From: Rhizobium sp. NXC14
Lineage (GTDB): Bacteria > Pseudomonadota > Alphaproteobacteria > Rhizobiales > Rhizobiaceae
Length of the DNA stretch: 64,000 nucleotides
Direction of reading: 5' to 3'
Assembly: GCF_002117485.1 (NCBI RefSeq)
Contig: NZ_CP021033.1
Span: forward strand, 186,001-250,000
The notes under the pieces are model-generated. The model searched no databases. It was given only the letters and a program-made list of their open reading frames with translations, and was not told the DNA's origin. The translations under genes and the position numbers were made by a program. Each line of letters starts with the position of its first letter. Positions within the stretch are counted from its first letter, which is position 1. Shown in pieces: positions 26,662 through 35,712 of this stretch.

Positions 26662-27486
26662 TTACTTATGCGGCTCCCGGACAGGCCGACGTGTTTCGAG
26701 ATCGAACCTATCGCCGGAGCCCAGCACATGAAGCCTGAGATCGTAGATCGATAGAGCTTCCTCAGGAGAAGCTTCGGCAATGTTCGAATGGGTGACATCG
26801 CCGCCGTCGACGAGATAGACGGCTCCGCTGCCTATCACCCGGAACTGATGGCCCTGAACAACGATCGCTGTATCCTCGTCGATACCGATGCCGAGAACGC
26901 GCGGGTTCTGCGAAACAGCCCCGATGAGCCGGCCGATCCTCCCGCGTTCAGCAAAATGCTGATCGATGATCACGTTCGGAAGAAGGCCGAGACCAGTAGC
27001 CATGCTGATATCGCCGATACGGAAGGACGAGGCATTCCGCCCGCGCACCAACATCGTCTCGCTCATTGCCGAAGCGCCCGCCGAGGTTCCCGCGATGACC
27101 CCGCCGCCGGCGAAGATGTCGTGAATCTGCCGGTAGATGGGGGTATCGCCGACCAGGCTGGTGATCCGCAGCTGATCCCCGCCGGAGAAAAACACCGCTC
27201 TGACCTGCCTCAGACCGTCGAGCTTCTCGTCCATCGCCGCCTGGTCGCGCTCATCGATATAGAGCTCGGTCACATCGGGCACGCCGAGTTCGGCAAAGGA
27301 CGACCGGTATTTTTCCAGGTAGCCGTCTGGTTCGTGCGAGGCCACCGTTGCCAGCACGAGCTTGCCATCCTTGATGCGGCTCGCCACCTCCTTCAGAATG
27401 ACCCGGTCCCCATCGTGATCTTCGTGGCCGCCAATGATGATCAGGGTGCCGTGGCCGGTTTTCGCGGCCTTCGTTTCCTTAGCCAC
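26662..27486 (-). CDS. cphB: cyanophycinase
   Basis: This 274-residue S51-type serine peptidase has the nucleophile motif GTSAGASAM (VIAGTSAGASAM), FFSGGDQLRI and VIIDQHFAERGRIGRL. It cleaves cyanophycin (multi-L-arginyl-poly-L-aspartate) to beta-Asp-Arg dipeptides. There is no signal peptide, so it is an intracellular form. It starts at GTG 27486 with GAGGAAA upstream and overlaps the end of the preceding isoaspartyl dipeptidase gene by 8 bases. It is the last gene of the cyanophycin operon. Confidence 0.92.
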   Translation of the reverse strand: MAKETKAAKTGHGTLIIIGGHEDHDGDRVILKEVASRIKDGKLVLATVASHEPDGYLEKYRSSFAELGVPDVTELYIDERDQAAMDEKLDGLRQVRAVFFSGGDQLRITSLVGDTPIYRQIHDIFAGGGVIAGTSAGASAMSETMLVRGRNASSFRIGDISMATGLGLLPNVIIDQHFAERGRIGRLIGAVSQNPRVLGIGIDEDTAIVVQGHQFRVIGSGAVYLVDGGDVTHSNIAEASPEEALSIYDLRLHVLGSGDRFDLETRRPVREPHK

Positions 27487-28348
27487 GGCTTGTTTTCCTC
27501 TTTCTCAGGTAGATCTGAGGATCAGGACGGGCGCTGCTTGCCAAAGCAACCGCGAAATCTTCGCTGTTATGGCCCCAGCCGAACTTTCCGTCGGGCGTCA
27601 ATACGATGCCGCCCGCCTCGCCGCCGGTGCGCTCCAGATGAGCAAGCGCCGCCTCGACCGCCCGATCGGGCGACAAATCCTCCAGCGCCTGCATCACGCG
27701 CGCGGCGAGGATCGTTCGCGCGATCTGCTCACCATCGCCGGAGAAGACGACGGCGCCGATATTGTCGTCGCAGTAAAAGCCGCAGCCAGGCTGCGGCGAG
27801 TCGCCGACCCTTCCGGCCGGCGCGCCGTCAAGGCCGCCGGTCGAGACGGCCGCCGCAAGACGGCCGCTGTCGTCGAGCGCGATACAGCCGACGGTGTCGT
27901 GTCCCCTTTCCTCGTGTGCCGATCCTTTGGGCAAAGCGATCATTGCGTCGGCGTCGCAGAGCCTCTCCCCCGCCTCGGCAGCGAACGCCCTTGCGCCGTC
28001 GCCGGCAATCAGGACAGGTTCTTCATAAAGCATCGCCTTGGCGACGGAGATGGGATTGCGCAGGCCCCTTGCTACGGCCACGGCTCCGACGTTGAAGCCC
28101 GCTCCCTCCATCAGTGCTGCGCACATTTCCACCTCGCCGTCGGCGTTGAGCGCGCTGCCATAGCCGGCATTGAATGTCGGATCATCTTCCAACACGCGAA
28201 CCGCCGCTTCAACGGCGTCTACGCAGTTGCCGTGGTTCTTCAGGATCTCTGCGCCCGCCTCTAGCGCCCGGCGGCAGCCGGTGCGGTTCGCAGCTGCGTC
28301 CTTTTCGGCGATCTTCTTGGCCCCGCCATGGAGAATGATCGACCACAT
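27479..28348 (-). CDS. isoaspartyl dipeptidase / plant-type L-asparaginase
   Basis: This 289-residue Ntn hydrolase has the autocleavage and catalytic Thr in GHDTVGCIALD (about residue 152) and NAGYGSALNADG near the N-terminus. It would split beta-Asp-Arg released by cyanophycinase into Asp and Arg. It sits between cphA and cphB: its ATG (28348) overlaps the cphA stop by one base (TGATG). The frame extends upstream into cphA, but only this ATG fits. The assignment as the dipeptidase step of cyanophycin turnover is an inference from context. Confidence 0.9.
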   Translation of the reverse strand: MWSIILHGGAKKIAEKDAAANRTGCRRALEAGAEILKNHGNCVDAVEAAVRVLEDDPTFNAGYGSALNADGEVEMCAALMEGAGFNVGAVAVARGLRNPISVAKAMLYEEPVLIAGDGARAFAAEAGERLCDADAMIALPKGSAHEERGHDTVGCIALDDSGRLAAAVSTGGLDGAPAGRVGDSPQPGCGFYCDDNIGAVVFSGDGEQIARTILAARVMQALEDLSPDRAVEAALAHLERTGGEAGGIVLTPDGKFGWGHNSEDFAVALASSARPDPQIYLRKRKTSRG

Positions 28349-31131
28349 CACGAGATCCTTGCCTCGGCCTTCGACGTCATCTCGGGGGGAACGAAGGCCT
28401 GCTTTTTGCGCCTGCGGACCTGACGCGATGCCTGCTGCCATACTTGACCTACATCGTCGGCAGTGATGACGACGAGATCGTTTTCCAGCGCCATGACGAG
28501 TGCCTTGTCGACGGCTCGTCTTTCATTCGGCACGATTTCGATATTCTCAAGCGGGAGACCCGCGCGTCGCGCTCCTTCCATAAGAATAGCGGCCACCTCA
28601 CCGACGGCCCGGCCACGTGGATCGCCATCTTCCTTCAGGATCAGCTTGTCGAAGATGCCGCCAGAAAGTCTGCCCATTTCCAGTATGTCTTCATCACGCC
28701 GATCACCTGCGATCCCGATCACGCCGATGCAGCTGCCGTGTTCCGTTCTGAGCTTTTCGACAAGCCCGCCGAGTGCGCGCAGACCGTCCGGATTATGGGC
28801 ATAGTCGACAATTATCTTTAAACCATGCCGTTCGATGATGTTCAGGCGGCCGGGAGACTGCTCGAACGAGGTTCCGAAGGTGCTCAGCGCGCTGCGGATC
28901 ACCGGAAGGGCGATGCCGCCGCAATAGGCCATCGCCGCCGCCGCAAGCGCATTCTCGACGTTGAAACCGGCCAGGCCGCCGAAGGTCGCCGGAATTTCAT
29001 CCGCCGTTGCGACCAGCATCACCTGGCCGCCATCATAAAGCAATATATCCTGCGGCTTGGATGCCAGGTCACAAACGACGGCTCTGCCGCCTTCCCAAAT
29101 ATGATCCTTCAGGAAATCGGGCCAGCGGTCCGGCGGCTGAGCCGTGAAGTAGCACAACTGACCACCTGCTTCCTCACGCATTGCGGCCGTATGGCTATTG
29201 TCGGCGTTCAGAATGCTCCATCCGCCCCGCCTGACCGACTCCACGATGATGGATTTAACAGCAGCCAGATCCTCGAGGGTGTCGATGCCCTTCAAGCCGA
29301 GATGATCGCTCGACACGTTCGTCACACAACCGACGTCACAACGGTCGAAGGCCAGCCCCTCGCGCAGGATGCCGCCCCGGGCCGTCTCGAGTACCGCCAT
29401 GTCGATCGTTGGCTCGGCAAGGACCACGCGGGCACTTTTTGGCCCAGTGCAATCCCCGCTCATGATCTGCCGGCCGTCTATGTATATGCCGGTGCTGGTG
29501 GTCAGCCCCACTTTCTGGCCATCGGCCGAGAGAATATGGGCAAGCATCCGGGCAGTGGTGGTCTTGCCATTCGTGCCCGTAACGGCGAATACCGGTACGC
29601 TCGAGGGCGTTCCTTCCGGATAAAGAAGGTCGAGAACCGGCTTCGCGACATTACGGGCCCGTCCCTGGGAGGGATGGAGATGCATGCGGAAACCGGGCCC
29701 AGCATTGACCTCAATTATACCGCCACCTGTTTCGAGGACAGACTGGCCGATATCCGGCGCGATAAAATCGATACCTGCAATGTCGAGACCGACTATCTGT
29801 GCCGCCCGGCAGGCAATGAGCGCATTGTCGGGGTGAACCTCGTCGGTGCAGTCGATTGCGACGCCGCCGGTCGAAAGGTTGGCCGTCGGAAGCAGCATCA
29901 CCCGCTCGTTCCTGGCAGGCACGCTCGAAAGGCTGAGACCTGATCGCGCGATGAAATGCAGGAGGCAGTCATCTATCACAATCTTGGTCAGCGCGGCCTC
30001 GTGCCCCTCGCCGCGGCGTGGATCCTGGTTCACCTGTTCGATCAGTTCCCGGATCGTCGATAGCCCATCGCCGGTGACTTGTGCGGGAACTCGCTTGGCC
30101 GCGGCCACGAGCTTTCCGCCCACGACCAGGATGCGGTGATCGGCGCCTGCCATTTGCTGCTCGACGAGGACTGATGGACTATGCGCCTGCGCCTGTAGGA
30201 AACCCCACGCCACTTCCTCGTCGCTGGCCAGGCCGACATTGACGCCGCGGCCATGGTTGCCATCGATCGGCTTAGTGACGACGGGAAAACCAAGGCGACG
30301 TGCAGCACGCACTGCGGCTGCGGCATCTTCCACGATGATGCTTCGCGGAACCGGCAGCCCGGCCTCCTGCAGCAGCTTGCATGTCAGATCCTTGTCGCTG
30401 GCGATCTCAGCCCCAATTTCCGAGGTGAGCGAACTGCAACCCGCCCTGATACGCCTGAGGTGCTTGCCGTAGCCCAGCTGCACCAGGCTACTCGAGTCCC
30501 GCCGGCGCCAGGGGATCCCCCGCAGCTCCGCCTCCTTGATGAGAGATGCCGTGGTCGGGCCGAACGCCCGGTCCCGATGAAGCGCGCGCAGAGCGTCGAG
30601 CGCTCCGGCGAGCTTGAAGGTGTCAATTGAAGAAGCAGTGATTTTCCCGAGGCTCGAGACACCCTGGAGCTCTGGCGGCAGCAGGCTATCCACCAGTTCC
30701 AGCGCAAAACGCCCGGCCAGCAGGCCAACCTCCTCGTCCTGATAGGCGAACATGACGTTGTATACGCCTCGTTCGCCTGCCACCGAACGAGTTTTCCCCC
30801 TGGCGACGTCGGCCCCTGCCATGTTCTGCAATTCCAGAGCGACATGCTCGGTCACATGCCCGAGCCAGGTTCCTTCCGCCATGCGGCGGAGGAAGCCACC
30901 CGCTTCGCCGTAGCAGCAGCCGTGTTGATGCAGCCCGGGAAGCAGCTGCGTGAGCTTTCCCGCGAAGCCAGGAAGGCGGTCCGTCGGATACTGCTCCAGC
31001 GTTCCCAAGTCCAGCTGGATGCGGATCATTGGCGTTTGGCTGTAAAGATGCGGTCCGCGATAGATCGCTACCTCGCGCACATCCATGGCTCTCACCGCCC
31101 GCTTGCTTGTGACGGTGTTGAGGGGTTTCAT
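28348..31131 (-). CDS. cphA: cyanophycin synthetase
   Basis: This 927-residue enzyme makes cyanophycin from Asp and Arg with ATP. An N-terminal domain (about 1-160) is followed by an ATP-grasp domain (LLQEAGLPVPRSIIVED, PIDGNHGRGVNVGL, GPGFRMHLHPSQGR) and a C-terminal Mur-ligase-like domain whose P-loop VTGTNGKTTTARML lies near residue 515, ending in IIVDYAHNPDGL. The ATG at 31131 is preceded by CCGGAGAAACAGC; an upstream ATG (31188) and a downstream one (31083) are less well placed. It is full length for CphA (about 870-930). It is the first gene of the operon with the dipeptidase and cyanophycinase. Confidence 0.94.
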   Translation of the reverse strand: MKPLNTVTSKRAVRAMDVREVAIYRGPHLYSQTPMIRIQLDLGTLEQYPTDRLPGFAGKLTQLLPGLHQHGCCYGEAGGFLRRMAEGTWLGHVTEHVALELQNMAGADVARGKTRSVAGERGVYNVMFAYQDEEVGLLAGRFALELVDSLLPPELQGVSSLGKITASSIDTFKLAGALDALRALHRDRAFGPTTASLIKEAELRGIPWRRRDSSSLVQLGYGKHLRRIRAGCSSLTSEIGAEIASDKDLTCKLLQEAGLPVPRSIIVEDAAAAVRAARRLGFPVVTKPIDGNHGRGVNVGLASDEEVAWGFLQAQAHSPSVLVEQQMAGADHRILVVGGKLVAAAKRVPAQVTGDGLSTIRELIEQVNQDPRRGEGHEAALTKIVIDDCLLHFIARSGLSLSSVPARNERVMLLPTANLSTGGVAIDCTDEVHPDNALIACRAAQIVGLDIAGIDFIAPDIGQSVLETGGGIIEVNAGPGFRMHLHPSQGRARNVAKPVLDLLYPEGTPSSVPVFAVTGTNGKTTTARMLAHILSADGQKVGLTTSTGIYIDGRQIMSGDCTGPKSARVVLAEPTIDMAVLETARGGILREGLAFDRCDVGCVTNVSSDHLGLKGIDTLEDLAAVKSIIVESVRRGGWSILNADNSHTAAMREEAGGQLCYFTAQPPDRWPDFLKDHIWEGGRAVVCDLASKPQDILLYDGGQVMLVATADEIPATFGGLAGFNVENALAAAAMAYCGGIALPVIRSALSTFGTSFEQSPGRLNIIERHGLKIIVDYAHNPDGLRALGGLVEKLRTEHGSCIGVIGIAGDRRDEDILEMGRLSGGIFDKLILKEDGDPRGRAVGEVAAILMEGARRAGLPLENIEIVPNERRAVDKALVMALENDLVVITADDVGQVWQQASRQVRRRKKQAFVPPEMTSKAEARIS

Positions 31132-31593
31132 GCTGTTTCTCCGGGTGTCGAATGCGATTCGGGTCGCTTTGGTCCACGACAACCGCACTCCGCCTCGGTG
31201 GTTCCGCTACTGTACGGCACCGCACTCTCTCGGAACGTCCGAACTGTCGCGCATCTGCCGACCCTTCACTGCAAAAGGTAATCCGGTCCGTGGTCTGCTA
31301 GGTGAGCTTCAGGCTCTCGTTCGGCTGGACGACATAGGCATTTCATCTCGATCAAAGTCTGTGTGGGTCGATGCATGAGGGAGCTGCTCGCAGCATCAGT
31401 CCGAACCCACCACAGTTTAAGTGTGTGCTGGAACCTTCGACGTCCCCGGTTGTTAGCGGCATCTGTCGTGAAAACGGGTAAGTAAGCACGGTCGAAGCTG
31501 GCGACATCCGAAGCCGCCTAAGCGCGCTTGAACAGTCGGCGCTTAGGCTGTGTGGCGACGGGCGTTGGCAAAACACTGTTTTGGGAAGATTTC
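31132..31593. other. 462-base divergent intergenic region
   Basis: This gap separates cphA (minus strand) from the NADH dehydrogenase gene (plus strand) and must hold both promoters. I see no convincing gene in it; a minus-strand frame of 74 codons at 31352-31576 has unusual composition and no ribosome-binding site. The only clear structure is the palindrome at 31516-31548. Confidence 0.5.
31516..31548. promoter_or_regulatory. perfect 10-bp inverted repeat upstream of the NADH dehydrogenase gene
   Basis: The arms GCCTAAGCGC (31516-31525) and GCGCTTAGGC (31539-31548) are perfectly complementary around a 13-base spacer. The repeat is 46 bases upstream of the ATG at 31594. No T-run follows, so it is more likely an operator or leader hairpin than a terminator. 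Confidence 0.5.
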
Positions 31594-32937
31594 ATGCCGC
31601 ATCACGTAAAGACGACGGCAGAAGCAGAAGGTTCGGCGAGAGGACGCCGCCGAGTTGTCGTGGTAGGTGGCGGTTTCGCAGGCCTTGCCTGTGCCCGGGA
31701 GCTCGGGAATGCTGATGTAGACTGCGTCGTCGTCGACCGCCGCAACCACAATCTCTTCCAACCGCTTCTCTACCAGGTGGCCACCGCCGCCTTGTCGCCG
31801 GCTGACATAGCAGAGCCCATCAGAAAGACGCTTGCGGGTTACAGGAACATCGAAATGATCATGGCGGAAGTGGTTGGCGTCGACACGTCAAAGCGGCGGG
31901 TCCTGCTCGCGGACGGGGCCGATATACCCTACGACCAGCTCGTGATAGCCACAGGTTCCGAATACAATTACTTCGGACATGACGAGTGGCAGGCTCTGGC
32001 GCCGGGTCTCAAGACGATCCATGAGGCGCGAGAGATTAGGCATCGCCTTCTTCTGGCGTTTGAGAAGGCCGAAAGAGCGGACAGCCCCGCCGAGAAGCAG
32101 GCGCTGTTGACGAGCATCATTATTGGCGGCGGCCCCACGGGCGTCGAAATGGCCGGCGCCATTTCGGAGCTCGGACGCTTCATGATCAGCAAGGACTTTC
32201 GTAACCTTCAGCCCGACCATCTCCGCGTTCTGCTGGTGGAAGCAGGCCCCCGCATTCTGGGGGCCTTTCCTGAGCATCTCTCTGAATATGCAACACGATA
32301 CCTTGAAAAGATCGGCGTCGAAGTTCGCACAGGAAGCCGGGTCGTCGAAATTACAAAGGACGGTGCGAACATCGGCGGCACCTTCGTCTTAGCCGGATCG
32401 ATCATCTGGGGAGCCGGCGTGAAAGCGTCGCCAGCACATCGCTGGCTCGGCCTCTCGGGCACTGCCGGCAACCGCATTCCGGTCGATGATCAACTTCGCG
32501 TCCAGGGCTTCGAGGATGTCTATGCGCTCGGAGACACAGCCGCTTTGATCGGAACGGACGGAAAGCCGCTCCCCGCGCTTGCGCAGGTTGCTAAACAGCA
32601 AGGCATCTACCTTGGACGACGGCTTCGCAAGGAGCCTGCGATTAGGGGGCCGGGCTTCGTCTTCCGCAACAGAGGCAATACAGCCGTTATCGGTCGCAAC
32701 GCCGCCGTCTTTGACTTCGGCCGGTGGACCCTGAAAGGAAGGCTCGCATGGCTGCTGTGGGCAATCGTGCACGTGTATCTGCTTATCAACTTCGAAAAGC
32801 GGCTTCTCGTCAGCATCCAGTGGATCTGGCGCTACCTCACGCGTCAGCGCGGCGCGCGCATCATTGATGAAAGCGCCGGCCCGACCGCTGCCCTTGCCTC
32901 GGACGACAGCCGCCTGACCCACTCGGGGCAGACTTGA
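31594..32937 (+). CDS. type-II NADH dehydrogenase (NAD(P)/FAD-dependent oxidoreductase)
   Basis: This 447-residue flavoprotein has an FAD-binding GGGFAGLACARELG motif (about residue 22), an NAD-binding IIGGGPTGVEMAGAI (about residue 171) and YALGDTAA. A hydrophobic C-terminal segment (about 380-410) would anchor it to the inner membrane. It is expected to oxidise NADH and reduce quinone without proton pumping. The ATG at 31594 has GGGAAG upstream. It is followed after about 30 bases by two small membrane-protein genes. It is not adjacent to an oxidase gene but could feed the oxidase operon further on. Confidence 0.88.
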   Translation: MPHHVKTTAEAEGSARGRRRVVVVGGGFAGLACARELGNADVDCVVVDRRNHNLFQPLLYQVATAALSPADIAEPIRKTLAGYRNIEMIMAEVVGVDTSKRRVLLADGADIPYDQLVIATGSEYNYFGHDEWQALAPGLKTIHEAREIRHRLLLAFEKAERADSPAEKQALLTSIIIGGGPTGVEMAGAISELGRFMISKDFRNLQPDHLRVLLVEAGPRILGAFPEHLSEYATRYLEKIGVEVRTGSRVVEITKDGANIGGTFVLAGSIIWGAGVKASPAHRWLGLSGTAGNRIPVDDQLRVQGFEDVYALGDTAALIGTDGKPLPALAQVAKQQGIYLGRRLRKEPAIRGPGFVFRNRGNTAVIGRNAAVFDFGRWTLKGRLAWLLWAIVHVYLLINFEKRLLVSIQWIWRYLTRQRGARIIDESAGPTAALASDDSRLTHSGQT

Positions 32938-32967
32938 GGACGCGTAGGGAGCAGGAGGAGGATGTCG

Positions 32968-33123
32968 ATGGATCAGGATTCCCCGTGCGGATTGGTTCTG
33001 GCCTACGCAGGTATCATCGTCACCATCGGGGTCATCATTACCATCGGCTCCATTTCATCCTGGAAGTTGAGCGGTCGTGACGAGAGCCCTTCACCCGCGA
33101 TCGAACGAGGAGAGCTTGAATGA
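32968..33123 (+). CDS. small membrane protein, 51 aa
   Basis: This is a short gene with one hydrophobic helix (about residues 10-31, rich in Ile, Val and Gly). The ATG at 32968 is preceded by GGAGGAGG at normal spacing; another in-frame ATG at 32962 is too close to that site. Its stop overlaps the next ATG (33120-33123). It lies about 30 bases after the NADH dehydrogenase gene in the same direction. The function is unknown; the overlap and strong ribosome-binding site are the support. Confidence 0.6.
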   Translation: MDQDSPCGLVLAYAGIIVTIGVIITIGSISSWKLSGRDESPSPAIERGELE

Positions 33124-33461
33124 CTAAGAAAAGGGACAAGGCCGCCGCGCAGATCCGCGGGGCGATCCAGTCGGGAGCGACCGGCGATATCAGACCCGGC
33201 TTCGACCCTGCAGCCGCACCACTAGAAACGGATGCCGAGGCTGCGGGTCAGCCGATAACTCCCGAACAGGTCGGGATGGCACTGAATGCCCGGAATATCG
33301 GGGCCGCCGATCATCAGCGGAATTACGACGTCGCGATGCGCGAGCCAGGAAGCGCGGCGACCATTCCCCAGACCACCCGCTCGCCTGCGTTGCGCATCTT
33401 CATTGGCACGTTGGTTGTTGTTGCGGTCGCGGTGGCGGTCGCGAGCTGGATCTATAGCTGA
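33120..33461 (+). CDS. small C-terminally anchored membrane protein, 113 aa
   Basis: The N-terminal 90 residues are polar, probably disordered, and contain TPEQVGMALNARNIG. One hydrophobic helix follows at about 92-111 (LRIFIGTLVVVAVAVAVASW) near the C-terminus, so it looks tail-anchored. It overlaps the small membrane-protein gene upstream by ATGA. No family is recognised. Confidence 0.65.
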   Translation: MTKKRDKAAAQIRGAIQSGATGDIRPGFDPAAAPLETDAEAAGQPITPEQVGMALNARNIGAADHQRNYDVAMREPGSAATIPQTTRSPALRIFIGTLVVVAVAVAVASWIYS

Positions 33462-33590
33462 TCAGGATCGGGCATGGACCAGCCGGTTCGCGTTGCCGGA
33501 TCTTATGCGGACATCCTTTTCTGCTCTGTCCGAGGGAACTGGAGGGCATCGAGCTTGTTCGTCCACATGGCAAACGAAGGAGATTGTCCC

Positions 33591-34079
33591 ATGGACAGAA
33601 GAAACGTCATATTCGGAATGGCAGCGGTGAGCCTGTTGCCGATGGCAACTCGTGTCGTTGCGCAGGATGCAGGCATCGAGAAAGGAAAGTTGAAAGCCCT
33701 GATGGGAGGCGACTTTGCGACAGCGACGAGTGAGCTCGCTGTAGCCAAAGCAACCAACCGCGCAGTCAAGACATTTGCCGAACTTGAGATAGCAGAACAA
33801 GCGGCAGTTGCTGAGGCGTTTGGTTCCAAGCCAGGCGCTAATGGGTTCAGCGAAAAACATCAGACGGCGGTGCAGAAGCTCCAAGCGGCCAAAGGAGCGG
33901 AATTCGACCGCATGTACATCAACGGCCAGATCGATGGGCATGAGGAGCTGCTAACCATCCACAAAAGCTACGCCAGAAATGGCGATGACCCCATGGCACG
34001 AGGAGCGTCCATGGTCGCAGTAACCGGCATTCAGAGCCATCTGGTTATGCTTAAAACCATTAAGAGCACGCTCAGCTAA
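33591..34079 (+). CDS. exported DUF4142 protein
   Basis: This 162-residue protein has an N-terminal export signal containing two arginines (MDRRNVIFGMAAVSLLPMA, then a likely cleavage site after VVAQ). The mature part is all-helical with ELAVAKATNRAVKTFAELEI and FDRMYINGQIDGHEELL, typical of DUF4142, a ferritin-like periplasmic or outer-membrane family of unknown role that is common in rhizobia. The ATG at 33591 has GAAGGAG upstream. Confidence 0.82.
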   Translation: MDRRNVIFGMAAVSLLPMATRVVAQDAGIEKGKLKALMGGDFATATSELAVAKATNRAVKTFAELEIAEQAAVAEAFGSKPGANGFSEKHQTAVQKLQAAKGAEFDRMYINGQIDGHEELLTIHKSYARNGDDPMARGASMVAVTGIQSHLVMLKTIKSTLS

Positions 34080-34273
34080 TGTGCTAGGACGGCCGCGGGC
34101 TGTCGCAAGATCAGTGCCAGCGACTTTTGCGATTCCTCTTGAATTCGCGACACACGAAAACCAAATCGGATGCCGTCGGCTGATCCAGCACGGAAAGCGG
34201 CCGAACTTACAGACATCAGAGGGCGCCATGGCCGCGGCGCCCGTCAGCATCGCGGGTTGGGAAGGAGAGAATG

Positions 34274-34573
34274 ATGAAGCCCGATATGTTCAGACAGCCT
34301 GTCTCCGTTCTTGTTGGTCTTGGATTTCCAGTTGAGGTCCGCAGCGTGATGGACGCCTATCGGCATCTTATCGAATGGCCGGCGTCATTACGGGATCACG
34401 CGCATTCGATCGCACTCAAGGCTTGCGGTGCGGCGCTGCGCGGCGAGATCGAGCCGGAGACGGCACGCGGCCTGTATGTTGCCTTCGCTGAAAAACACGA
34501 TTTGCTGGCGCCGGGAGACCAATTCCTTGCTATCTCTCAGATTTCGCGAGATAGGGATCCTCAGCTGTACTGA
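34274..34573 (+). CDS. DUF982 protein
   Basis: This protein of about 99 residues belongs to DUF982, small soluble proteins abundant on rhizobial plasmids. The motif stretch VMDAYRHLIEWPASLRDHAH followed by ALKACGAALRGEIEPETAR is the recognisable core. GGAG upstream favours the second of two adjacent ATGs (34274 over 34271). The role of the family is unknown. Confidence 0.82.
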   Translation: MKPDMFRQPVSVLVGLGFPVEVRSVMDAYRHLIEWPASLRDHAHSIALKACGAALRGEIEPETARGLYVAFAEKHDLLAPGDQFLAISQISRDRDPQLY

Positions 34574-35109
34574 ATGAGCTGATCACGGCAGCACCTTGAG
34601 CCGCGGCCCACGGTCGCCGTTCGAAACCGCTACCATGGTCGTTCGGCGTGCCGCTGCGCGGCTCCTGTCGGGCGACCAGCCGTGTAAGATCAGTCGATAC
34701 GATCTGCAAGGTTGAGCGGCAGGCGGTGTTAATGCTCAACGTCCCTATAGCCGTGAGCAAACGCTTCTATCTGTCAGGCCGCGTCCTGGACGCTAGCCGC
34801 AATTTTCGGAGGCGGTCGTTCTTTTCATCGCGAAGGCGACGCTCTTCTTCAGCGGTTTCCGCCGCCACCCTACTCGTGTGTTCGAACGCCGTGGCGCGCT
34901 GCTGCACGGTCAGCGTTCTCCTGATTCTGCTTACCATGAAAATCGATCCATAAGGCTTTTCTCATATTTGGGTCCGGTGGCAAACCTTATCAACAGGTTG
35001 AAGCTTTGTGTCCGCTCGCGTACCAGCTGGAAGTGGACCTTGTTCAAGCCACCGCTACGCCCATTTACATCTGACTATCCCGAGTTCTTCCCAACCATCC
35101 GAAGCGGCG
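34574..35109. other. 536-base region with little coding signal
   Basis: Apart from one candidate 56-residue minus-strand gene (34767-34937) I find no convincing gene here. The region leads into the decayed copy of the signalling block and may itself contain worn-down sequence. Confidence 0.4.
34767..34937 (-). CDS. candidate small basic protein, 56 aa
   Basis: The predicted peptide starts MVSRIRRTLTVQQRATAFEH and is highly charged and helical (AEEERRLRDEKNDRLRKLRL). It resembles short uncharacterised rhizobial proteins that end in RLRxLRLA. No clear ribosome-binding site is seen, so this is a candidate only. Confidence 0.4.
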   Translation of the reverse strand: MVSRIRRTLTVQQRATAFEHTSRVAAETAEEERRLRDEKNDRLRKLRLASRTRPDR

Positions 35110-35560
35110 TCCGCGCGCCTCTCGTCGAGGGGAGGGCTCAGCGCATCGACGTCGACAGCTTCCTTCGTCTCACGCACAGAGCGCCTCGATGGCGCACTCT
35201 TTTGTCGTCATTTTCTCGATCGCTCGCAATCCAAATGGGCTACACCGCCCTTGCCAGCAGCCTCTATACGCTCGAGCGGAGACTGGCCCGCTTGTTGCTC
35301 ATGCTCGACGATCGGTCAGAAGGCCATGTGCTGCATCTCACCCGTGAGCAACTATCTTCAATGCTCGGTGTCCACCGTTCTGGAGTAACAACCGCGCTTC
35401 ACTTCCTGGAAGGTGACGGGTTTATCAGGCCGACATGAGGAAAGGTGTTCATCATCGACCGGGAAGGCCTTATCGCCAAGGCCAATGGCTCTTATTGTAT
35501 CCCGGAGGCGGCGTATGAGCGCCTGATGGTTTCCCCAAGAAGTACAGCAGATTCCCGGGA
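35110..35560 (+). pseudogene. remnant of a REC-Crp regulator (second copy)
   Basis: The translation EGRAQRIDVDSFLRL to SSMLGVHRSGVTTALHFLE aligns closely with residues about 220-330 of the regulator at 19317. The receiver and most of the beta domain are missing. An in-frame TGA at 35436-35438 replaces an Arg codon (CGA in the intact copy), and homology continues after it in the same frame (GKVFIIDREGLIAKANGSY). This is a truncated gene with a nonsense mutation. Confidence 0.8.
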
Positions 35561-35712
35561 GAAAGTCCGCAAGCCAGGCTCCCAACTTAATGGCGTCAAT
35601 ACCGGTAAGACGTTGATTGACATTACCTATCGCGCAACTTTTGTCTTAAGCAAGGGTTCGACGCGCGAAGGCGTCAGCCGGTTGGCGGCTGTTACCTGTT
35701 CGGAGAGGCCCA

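Noticed and set aside
31352..31576. 74-codon minus-strand frame between cphA and the NADH dehydrogenase gene
   Set aside because: No ribosome-binding site, unusual composition, and it covers the palindrome at 31516-31548; treated as non-coding.
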